Below are positions 1 to 3,805 of a stretch of 5,810 bases of DNA, piece after piece. Origin of the DNA: an uncultured Ruminococcus sp. (GTDB lineage: Bacteria > Bacillota > Clostridia > Oscillospirales > Ruminococcaceae); assembly GCA_945876155.1 (NCBI GenBank), contig CAMCMW010000116.1, positions 1 to 5,810 of the forward strand. The letters are read 5' to 3'. Under the pieces are notes generated by a model, which was not told the origin of the DNA, searched no databases, and worked only from the letters and a program-made list of their open reading frames with translations. Within the stretch, counting starts at the first letter, position 1. Every line of letters begins with the position of its first letter. Made by a program: the position numbers and the translations under genes.

Positions 1-152
1 ACATCAAGACTGGGAATTGAACGTGCGGTTTCAATACATGAAAGATATTTGGCATTGATTTCTGCCCGTTCGCAGACCTCGTACTGCTTAAGCTTCAGTT
101 CCTTTCTCCTCCTTGCGATATTTTTGCCAAGCAATTTGTAATCTATATACAA
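1..152 (-). CDS. XRE-family helix-turn-helix regulator, N-terminal part (gene runs off the left edge)
   Basis: Fifty codons are visible on the minus strand, starting at a TTG at 152-150 and open to the window edge. The protein begins L-Y-I-D-Y-K-L-L-G-K-N-I, continues with R-R-R-K-E-L-K-L-K-Q-Y-E-V (residues 14-26), then A-E-I-N-A-K-Y-L-S-C-I-E (30-41) and R-S-I-P-S-L (44-49). This is the usual HTH_3/XRE layout: 'G..I...R...L..Q...', a recognition helix, then 'IE.G...P.L'. Such proteins bind DNA as dimers and often repress their own promoter. The TTG is chosen because GAGGTGA (164-158) sits 5 nt upstream. A GTG four codons earlier is in frame but lacks a ribosome binding site. The recognition helix reads S-C-I-E-T where S-.-I-E-.-G is more usual. 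The C-terminal half, which would show any sensor or peptidase domain, is missing. The gene is divergent from the unit starting near 257. Confidence 0.85.
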   Translation of the reverse strand, partial: MYIDYKLLGKNIARRRKELKLKQYEVCERAEINAKYLSCIETARSIPSLD

Positions 153-157
153 AAAAA

Positions 158-190
158 TCACCTCATATTAAGCATAGACTAATGAGGTGA
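158..190. promoter_or_regulatory. 9-bp inverted repeat, candidate operator of the XRE regulator
   Basis: The half-sites TCACCTCAT (158-166) and ATGAGGTGA (182-190) are perfect reverse complements separated by 15 bp. Their centres are 24 bp apart, a little over two helical turns. The left half-site contains the regulator gene's own Shine-Dalgarno sequence, and the right one lies in its probable promoter region. This placement in a divergent spacer next to an XRE gene fits an autoregulatory operator. An RNA hairpin hiding the ribosome binding site is the alternative. The symmetry is seen directly; the function is inferred. Confidence 0.5.
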
Positions 191-198
191 AATGTAAA
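171..198 (-). promoter_or_regulatory. possible promoter for the XRE regulator gene
   Basis: On the minus strand, TTTACA (198-193) is followed after 16 bp by TATGCT (176-171), a weak -35/-10 pair. It would give a start near 164 and a very short leader before the TTG at 152. The right operator half-site lies between the two elements. The match is modest, so the call is tentative. Confidence 0.3.
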
Positions 199-221
199 CC
201 ATATAAAAACAATAATATTGC

Positions 222-250
222 TTGACGTCAGAAAAAATATAGTGTATAAT
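222..250 (+). promoter_or_regulatory. strong sigma-A promoter for the rightward unit
   Basis: TTGACG (222-227) and TATAAT (245-250) are separated by exactly 17 bp, giving a near-consensus housekeeping promoter. Transcription should begin around 257, about 65 nt before the ATG at 322. The nearest candidate operator half-site ends 31 bp upstream of the -35 element, so control of this promoter by the divergent XRE protein is possible but not shown. Confidence 0.85.
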
Positions 251-307
251 AAGAATAATTAGTAAAAACGGTCTAAAGTTCTGGCTATATGCAGAAAATG
301 AAAACAC

Positions 308-312
308 GGAGG
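308..312 (+). promoter_or_regulatory. ribosome binding site GGAGG fixing the start at 322
   Basis: GGAGG lies 9 nt before the ATG at 322. The upstream in-frame ATGs at 289 and 298 have no such signal, and the GGAGG would fall inside the longer reading frame. The start at 322 is therefore preferred. Confidence 0.8.
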
Positions 313-321
313 ATTATAACA

Positions 322-516
322 ATGTTAGGAAACAAAAACACAAGAAAATGTGCTTTATGCATACACTGGAACGGTGCAATGGGAAGTACTACAATAAAGG
401 CTCTTTATGGTGGAAAGTTTGAGTTTGACAATAACGAAAAACAATCCTGTTTCAAAAAAGGCATTACTACTCCAGCGGTAGGAACTTGTCCTAATTTTGA
501 GCCGAGGTATAAATAA
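322..516 (+). CDS. small cysteine-rich protein, 64 residues, function unknown
   Basis: The protein carries C10-A-L-C13-I-H15-W16 near its N terminus, then C43 in Q-S-C-F-K-K-G and C56 in G-T-C-P-N-F-E-P-R near its C terminus. Four cysteines, with a CxxC pair first and a C...CPxF ending, suggest a small metal-binding (probably zinc) fold in the cytoplasm. No signal peptide or membrane segment is seen. I do not recognise a named family. It is the first gene behind the strong promoter at 222-250, with a GGAGG ribosome binding site 9 nt before its ATG. Only 19 nt separate it from the decayed gene starting at 536, so the two were probably cotranscribed. A redox-active or nucleic-acid-binding role would be a guess. 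That it is a real gene is well supported by promoter, ribosome binding site and regular cysteine placement. Confidence 0.75.
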   Translation: MLGNKNTRKCALCIHWNGAMGSTTIKALYGGKFEFDNNEKQSCFKKGITTPAVGTCPNFEPRYK

Positions 517-595
517 TGAAAGGTCGTTTTGAAAAATGAGTAAAATTGTTAAAGTTACATACAATGCTGAAACACTTATTACAGAAATCACAGTT

Positions 596-668
596 GACGG
601 ACAGCCTTTTGACACTTTCTGAATCAATGGAAAGGAAATTGCTGACTGGGCGTATTCTTTCATGATGA
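596..668 (+). repeat. direct repeat within the decayed gene, unit 1
   Basis: These 73 bases align without gaps to 855-927, with roughly 80 percent identity by eye. Many differences are synonymous third-position changes (GAC/GAT, AAG/AAA). The unit encodes D-G-Q-P-F-D-T through F-M-M. It reflects an old internal domain duplication, not a recent slip. Confidence 0.8.
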
Positions 669-854
669 AATGGCAGAGGCTTTGGGCGGAGAAAAAAGGA
701 ATTTGCCCTTGTCTTTGAAGGATCTGAGGAAGATTTGAACGAGCTTAAAGAAGCCTGGGAAGGTGCGCCTGTAACAATTATTTACGGAGAAAATGCCGGA
801 AGTACAGTCGTAATCGAATATGATGAAAACAGCCTTGCTACTGACATAACCATA

Positions 855-927
855 AACGGACAGCCTTTTGATACTTCCAGAATCAATGACAAAGAAATTG
901 AGGATTGGGTATATCCATTCATGATGA
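855..927 (+). repeat. direct repeat within the decayed gene, unit 2
   Basis: This is the second copy of the 73-base unit at 596-668, offset by 259 bp. It encodes N-G-Q-P-F-D-T-S-R-I-N through F-M-M in one frame. It keeps AGA where unit 1 has the TGA stop, which identifies that stop as a mutation. Confidence 0.8.
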
Positions 928-1212
928 GAAAGGTCAAGAGTGGGACGGTATCTGTGAGGAACTGGCAAAGGCTGTTGGCTCTGAGGATTACACTATCCAG
1001 TTTTCCGGAAGTAATTCGGCAATGAATGAGCTTATGTAAGAATGTCCGGAAAGTGTTGAAATTAAGCAGATTGAGAAATTGTAGAAAAGCACTGCCGATA
1101 AATAATCTTCAAATAATAATGACGAATAATTATGAGGTTTAGTATTTATATTTTCTGTTGAATAAGCTGAAAATGGTATTAATAAGCAATCCAGAAAACA
1201 AAATTTTTGAAA

Positions 1213-1287
1213 ACGAGTAAAATCACAAATTATGCTGAAACTTTTGAAACATTAATTATAATTAATGGTAAAGGCTTTGAAAGTTGA
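1213..1287 (+). pseudogene. third remnant: N-terminal piece of the same decayed domain, start codon lost
   Basis: Read from an ACG at 1213 where copy 1 has ATG at 536, this stretch gives S-K-I-T-N-Y-A-E-T-F-E-T, then I-I-I-N-G-K-G-F-E-S and a TGA at 1285. It parallels S-K-I-V-K-V-T-Y-N-A-E-T and T-V-D-G-Q-P-F-D-T of copy 1, with a short gap in the middle. The similarity extends into the 5' flank (TTTTGAAAA before both). The rest of the domain is absent, and the following membrane-protein gene begins at once. It looks like the stump of a further paralogue after a deletion. The alignment is short, so certainty is moderate. Confidence 0.6.
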
Positions 1288-1316
1288 GCATGAATATAAA
1301 AAAGGGAAGTGTTTAT

Positions 1317-1877
1317 ATGAATAATTCAAATGTTCAATCTTTTATCAATTATTTGAAAATACCTGAAAATGGCGTAAAACCGTATTCTATTCTTACTGTA
1401 ATACTTATAACATTAGCGCTCGGTGTTATTGACACGGTCGGATGCGTTGTTTTGATAATAGCAGCTTTTGTATTTGTTAAAAAAGGACATAAAGGTCTGG
1501 GTTTGCTTCTTGCATTAACAAATTGCATCATACCAGATGCTTTGCCATTAGTAGATGAAGCTGCAGGTATCATCGCTGTTGCTGTTCCTCTGTATACGAG
1601 TTGGAAAAAGACAAAAAATGTTGCTGGAACTGTAGTCAATACAATTGAATCACATCAGGAATATCAGAATAATAAAGAAAATTATTCTAATATGGATGGT
1701 TTGAATGTAGCAAAAGACCTAGCAAACGAATTTGTTAATACTGTTCCAGAACAATCGCAAATTCCGTCGAATGATTATATTGAACAAATCAAAAAGCTTA
1801 ATGATCTGAAGAAATCTGGAATTTTAAGTGATGAAGAATTTCAAAGGAAAAAGGAAGAAATTTTGGAAAAAATATAA
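1317..1877 (+). CDS. small membrane protein with C-terminal SHOCT-like domain, 186 residues
   Basis: The N-terminal half is hydrophobic. Likely membrane segments are around residues 24-40 (I-L-T-V-I-L-I-T-L-A-L-G) and 42-56 (C-V-V-L-I-I-A-A-F-V-F-V), with a third region near 60-95 broken by polar residues (L-G-L-L-L-A-L-T-N-C-I-I-P-D and G-I-I-A-V-A-V-P-L). A polar linker follows. The last ~33 residues read Y-I-E-Q-I-K-K-L-N-D-L-K-K-S-G-I-L-S-D-E-E-F with K-K-E-E-I-L at the end. This is the classic SHOCT pattern 'I..L..L...G.ITEEEF..KK..LL', a short oligomerisation-type module found at protein C termini. The ATG at 1317 follows GGGAAG (1304-1309) by 7 nt. An in-frame ATG at 1290 overlaps the remnant upstream and lacks a binding site. 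The cellular role is unknown. Transcription probably continues from the 222-250 promoter. Confidence 0.8.
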   Translation: MNNSNVQSFINYLKIPENGVKPYSILTVILITLALGVIDTVGCVVLIIAAFVFVKKGHKGLGLLLALTNCIIPDALPLVDEAAGIIAVAVPLYTSWKKTKNVAGTVVNTIESHQEYQNNKENYSNMDGLNVAKDLANEFVNTVPEQSQIPSNDYIEQIKKLNDLKKSGILSDEEFQRKKEEILEKI

Positions 1878-1892
1878 ATATATATAAATGGA

Positions 1893-1925
1893 TATCTGCA
1901 AATTCAGATACCCGTTTTGCAGATA
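1893..1925 (+). repeat. 10-bp inverted repeat after the membrane-protein gene
   Basis: TATCTGCAAA (1893-1902) and TTTGCAGATA (1916-1925) are perfect reverse complements around a 13-nt loop that itself contains CAGATAC. It lies 16 nt after the TAA at 1877 and could stop or stabilise the upstream transcript. No T-run follows, so it is not a standard intrinsic terminator. Confidence 0.45.
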
Positions 1926-2047
1926 CTATATTAAACATCTCTGTCTGAATCTTCTTGACAAAAACCGCATAAATAGGTCATTGGATTCAAAACATATTAT
2001 AACTACTTAAAATAGCAAAAAATATGAATATATCCTACTCTTTTTCA

Positions 2048-2090
2048 GTGGGGCAGAGAGAGATAATGAGGCGCAGCCCGTATCAACCCC
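2048..2090 (+). promoter_or_regulatory. candidate structured leader upstream of the amidoligase gene
   Basis: This GC-richer island in AT-rich surroundings can nest three short stems: GGGG (2050-2053) with CCCC (2087-2090), GATA (2062-2065) with TATC (2081-2084), and GGC (2070-2072) with GCC (2076-2078). GGGC (2051-2054) could instead pair with GCCC (2076-2079). The stretch GATAATGAGGC (2062-2072) is also complementary, with a 3-nt bulge, to GCCTTATC (2136-2143) in the terminator's right arm, which would make it an antiterminator. The individual stems are short and I match no known riboswitch class. The rest of the 1878-2173 interval is AT-rich, with only the hairpins listed and no convincing promoter. 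TTGACA at 1955 has no partner at proper spacing. Confidence 0.3.
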
Positions 2091-2110
2091 AAAAATCAAA
2101 TATATATTAT

Positions 2111-2158
2111 AATTCCGATAAGGTGATTTCTTTCAGCCTTATCGGAATTTTTGTTTTT
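2111..2158 (+). terminator. intrinsic terminator (attenuator-like) in front of the amidoligase gene
   Basis: AATTCCGATAAGG (2111-2123) and CCTTATCGGAATT (2137-2149) form a perfect 13-bp stem with a 13-nt loop. The T-rich tract TTTGTTTTT (2150-2158) follows immediately. This is a textbook rho-independent terminator. Its tail abuts GGGAGG (2159-2164), the ribosome binding site of the next gene, so transcripts from upstream would be cut just before the gene unless the hairpin is prevented from forming. A TATAAT at 2108-2113 overlaps the stem but has no -35 partner. Confidence 0.8.
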
Positions 2159-2164
2159 GGGAGG
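2159..2164 (+). promoter_or_regulatory. ribosome binding site GGGAGG fixing the start at 2174
   Basis: GGGAGG lies 9 nt before the ATG at 2174. The longer in-frame reading from 2024 would translate through the terminator hairpin and has no binding site of its own. The protein family also begins with the cysteine modules, so 2174 is the start. Confidence 0.85.
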
Positions 2165-2173
2165 TACTTGAAA

Positions 2174-3226
2174 ATGGAAGAAGAGAGAATCTGTACTCAC
2201 TGCGGAGAGGTAATCAGTGAGGGTGAGGGAACAACGGTAAACGGTGATCTGCTGTGTGAAGAATGTGTTGATGATCACTGCATAACATGTGACCACTGCG
2301 GAGAAGTCATTTATACAGATGACTGCATTACCGATGACAACACCTGGCTCTGTCAGGACTGCTTTGAAGATTACTACCGCAGATGTGAAAATTGTGACAG
2401 AATCATTCATGACAATGACGTGAACTGGCATTGTGACCTGCCGTACTGTGACAGCTGCTATGATGACCTTGATTCAGATGATGAGATTGAGGAGTACAGC
2501 TACAAGCCAACACCTTTATTCAGAGGTGACGGTAAACGATACTTTGGAGTAGAGCTTGAGATTGACTGCGGTGGAAAGGATAATGATTATGCTTACAGAC
2601 TGAAAAATATTGGAAACAGTCAGCTTGAAAACATCTACATAAAGTCAGACGGAAGCCTTGACGAGGGTCTTGAAATAGTTTCCCACCCGATGACATTAGA
2701 CTATCACATGAACGAAATGAACTGGGAGGGTCTGATGAAAGAAGCTGTAAACTTAGGCTACCGTTCTCACCAGACATCAACCTGCGGACTCCATATCCAT
2801 GTAAACCGTAATGCCTTCGGTGATAACCAGTCGGAGCAGGAAGAAGTAATATCCCGTATACTTTTCTTCGTTGAAAAAAACTGGAATGAAATTTTCAGAT
2901 TCAGCAGAAGAAACAGTTACAACATGAACCGTTGGTCAGCAAGATACGGTTTTGAGAAAACAGGCAAGGAAATCCTTGACAAGGCTAAAAACAGCAGTAA
3001 TGGAAGATACGTTGCTGTTAACCTTAACAACTACCATACGATTGAATTCAGACTGTTCAGAGGCACACTCAAATACAATACTTTCATAGCCACGTTGCAG
3101 ATGGTAAATAAAATCTGTGATGTGGCTATTTCTATGTCTGAGAGTGAGATTGATGAAATGAGCTGGTCAGAGTTTGTAGGAGAAATCGTGGAAAAAGATA
3201 AAGCAGTTATGAGATTGATACAATAG
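2174..3226 (+). CDS. zinc-module/amidoligase fusion protein, 350 residues
   Basis: The N-terminal ~95 residues carry three four-cysteine modules at an exact 32-residue period: C7/C10 with C28/C31, C39/C42 with C60/C63, and C71/C74 with C92/C95. Each pair of CxxC knuckles is 17 residues apart, a LIM/zinc-ribbon-like arrangement. An acidic linker (D-S-D-D-E-I-E-E) leads to a catalytic domain with the amidoligase (COOH-NH2 ligase, Pfam amidoligase_2 type) signatures: Y-F-G-V-E-L-E-I-D (123-131), K-S-D-G-S-L-D-E-G-L-E-I-V-S-H-P (157-172), C-G-L-H-I-H-V-N (204-211) and H-T-I-E-F-R-L-F-R-G-T-L (288-299). These enzymes share the glutamine-synthetase-like fold and are proposed to make ATP-dependent amide bonds between carboxyl and amino groups of peptides, proteins or cell-wall components. 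The substrate here is unknown, and the zinc modules may select it. No signal peptide is seen, so action should be cytoplasmic. The gene is higher in GC than its neighbours and carries its own attenuator-like leader and terminator, which suggests an independently acquired unit. Confidence 0.9.
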   Translation: MEEERICTHCGEVISEGEGTTVNGDLLCEECVDDHCITCDHCGEVIYTDDCITDDNTWLCQDCFEDYYRRCENCDRIIHDNDVNWHCDLPYCDSCYDDLDSDDEIEEYSYKPTPLFRGDGKRYFGVELEIDCGGKDNDYAYRLKNIGNSQLENIYIKSDGSLDEGLEIVSHPMTLDYHMNEMNWEGLMKEAVNLGYRSHQTSTCGLHIHVNRNAFGDNQSEQEEVISRILFFVEKNWNEIFRFSRRNSYNMNRWSARYGFEKTGKEILDKAKNSSNGRYVAVNLNNYHTIEFRLFRGTLKYNTFIATLQMVNKICDVAISMSESEIDEMSWSEFVGEIVEKDKAVMRLIQ

Positions 3227-3332
3227 ATAATGTGAAACAACGCTATTTAGTGACATTTTGGAAATTGATAGACTGATGAGGTTTTTTTATTGCTCTGATG
3301 CAGATTAGCTTGCAACGGTAATTATAAAGTTT

Positions 3333-3360
3333 AACGAACAAGGGCAGTTCGTTTATTTTT
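3333..3360 (+). terminator. intrinsic terminator downstream of the amidoligase gene
   Basis: AACGAAC (3333-3339) and GTTCGTT (3347-3353) form a 7-bp stem around a 7-nt loop, followed by a T-rich tail through 3360 (TTTATTTTT). It lies 107 nt after the TAG at 3226 and would end the amidoligase transcript. The stem is AT-rich and short, so termination may be partial. Confidence 0.65.
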
Positions 3361-3388
3361 ACAGTGTTCGTTGAATTATAAGAAAGTA

Positions 3389-3426
3389 CTGCAGCAGTTA
3401 ACGCTACAGTACATATTTCCAGATGT
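3389..3426 (+). repeat. 38-bp direct repeat, copy 1
   Basis: It matches 3654-3691 at 34 of 38 positions; both copies share the core AGTTAACGCTA and the end CATATTTCCAGATGT. The similarity continues weakly upstream: GTTGAATTA (3370-3378) here, GTCGAATTA before copy 2. In this copy GTACTG (3386-3391) can also pair with CAGTAC (3407-3412), a hairpin not kept in copy 2. No gene is seen between 3227 and 3598; this repeat, the terminator at 3333-3360 and the palindrome at 3474-3591 are its contents. Confidence 0.75.
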
Positions 3427-3473
3427 GAGTCTTAATTTTGAACTGTGTAAATGCTGATATTTGACATAATTCA

Positions 3474-3591
3474 CCAACAACCGCCTTTGTCATTATATCT
3501 ACAAGAATGTAAAAATCAAGACTAAAATGAACGCTGAAGCGGTCTTGACTTTTACATTCTTGTAGAAGTACGGCAATTAAGCGGTTGTTGG
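3474..3591. repeat. 118-bp compound palindrome
   Basis: The outer arms CCAACAACCGC (3474-3484) and GCGGTTGTTGG (3581-3591) are perfect over 11 bp. The inner arms 3498-3522 and 3542-3566 pair over 25 bp with one A/C mismatch, which becomes a G-U wobble in minus-strand RNA. A small CGC-TGAA-GCG hairpin (3532-3541) closes the tip. Unpaired segments of 13 and 14 nt separate outer from inner arms. No T-run follows on either strand, so this is not an ordinary terminator. It could be a miniature transposable element, the end structure of a mobile element, or a structured RNA. Confidence 0.85.
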
Positions 3592-3598
3592 AGGTTTT

Positions 3599-3805
3599 AT
3601 GGTCGAATTAATAAAACACATTTTAAAAATCATAACCCCAGATGTTTTTGAGTCTGCATCAGTTAACGCTATAGCCCATATTTCCAGATGTTTTGCAATC
3701 ACAGTCATGAGTTTTTTTAGACGTTTTTTATCAATGCTTTTGAGATGTAATAGATTTTCCCTTGCCCTGATATATTTTTTTATTCACAGCATATATAATT
3801 TATAG
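3599..3805 (+). CDS. doubtful 68-residue ORF after the palindrome, possible gene fragment
   Basis: The ORF starts at ATG 3599 with GGAGG (3590-3594) 4 nt upstream, partly inside the palindrome's outer arm. It encodes a basic, hydrophobic peptide (M-V-E-L-I-K-H-I-L-K at the start, S-F-F-R-R-F-L-S-M-L-L-R-C mid-way) and ends 26 bp inside the convergent SUKH gene. Residues V-N-A-.-.-H-I-S-R-C are shared with the plus-strand translation of repeat copy 1, where a shorter V-E-L-stop-E-S version precedes them. That hints at two decayed copies of one coding sequence. Against it, the minus strand of the same DNA is also open and coding-like (M-T-V-I-A-K-H-L-E-I-W-A-I-A-L, ATG at 3708, TAA at 3577), and no promoter is visible. 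I do not recognise either product. Confidence 0.25.
   Translation: MVELIKHILKIITPDVFESASVNAIAHISRCFAITVMSFFRRFLSMLLRCNRFSLALIYFFIHSIYNL
3654..3691 (+). repeat. 38-bp direct repeat, copy 2
   Basis: This is the second copy of the repeat at 3389-3426, offset by 265 bp and in the same orientation, so the 118-bp palindrome lies between the two copies. The four mismatches are scattered. It falls inside the doubtful ORF at 3599-3805. Confidence 0.75.

Larger units (their letters stand above)
536..1105 (+). pseudogene. decayed gene with two tandem copies of an unrecognised ~95-residue domain
   Basis: Joining the frames gives a protein beginning M-S-K-I-V-K-V-T-Y-N-A-E-T and repeating a module of the form 'Y..E.L.T.ITI(N/D)GQPFDT..IN.KEI.DW.Y.FMM...EL..A.G......F.GS...(L/M)NEL'. 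Copy 1 (536-~762) has TGA at 620-622 where copy 2 has AGA, a deletion of roughly 30 nt after ATGATGA (668), and a frameshift in the A-run near 692-697. Copy 2 (~763-1105) is open from 735 but shifts frame near 930, where the frame with Q-E-W-D-G-I-C-E-E-L-A-K-A takes over. It then meets TAA at 1037-1039 and TAG at 1082-1084, although coding-like sequence (E-C-P-E-S-V-E-I-K) continues between them. The intact ancestor would be a soluble acidic protein of about 190 residues. The 735-1025 stretch could still make a short peptide but has no clear ribosome binding site. I do not recognise a named family. Confidence 0.75.

Noticed and set aside
355..968. Minus-strand open frames at 355-663 and 660-968
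   Set aside because: They are shadows of the cysteine protein and the decayed domain copies; their similarity to each other only mirrors the plus-strand duplication.
735..1025. An intact 96-residue gene on the plus strand
   Set aside because: Its last ~30 residues come from a frameshifted reading. The neighbouring frame continues the domain pattern (E-W-D-G-I-C-E-E-L), so it is part of the pseudogene.
620..1084. In-frame TGA, TAA and TAG as programmed recoding or a variant genetic code
   Set aside because: All three stops occur together with frameshifts and a deletion in one gene, while neighbouring genes use the standard code normally.
1955..1983. TTGACA at 1955-1960 as a promoter for the amidoligase gene
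   Set aside because: No acceptable -10 hexamer is found 16-18 bp downstream; the bases there are TCATTG.
2024..2173. N-terminal extension of the amidoligase from an ATG at 2024
   Set aside because: It reads through the perfect terminator hairpin, has no ribosome binding site, and the GGGAGG at 2159-2164 clearly serves the ATG at 2174.
2096..2780. Minus-strand open frames at 2096-2431 and 2520-2780
   Set aside because: They lie antisense to the well-supported amidoligase gene, lack ribosome binding sites, and give low-complexity translations with no family features.
3269..3282. Second copy of the XRE operator half-site (TAGACTGATGAGGT resembles 175-188)
   Set aside because: Thirteen of 14 bases match, but it is a single half-site without symmetry; matches of this quality are expected by chance in AT-rich DNA of this length.
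3474..3591. CRISPR array or tandem repeats at the palindrome
   Set aside because: The repeats are inverted, occur once each, and have no regular spacers.
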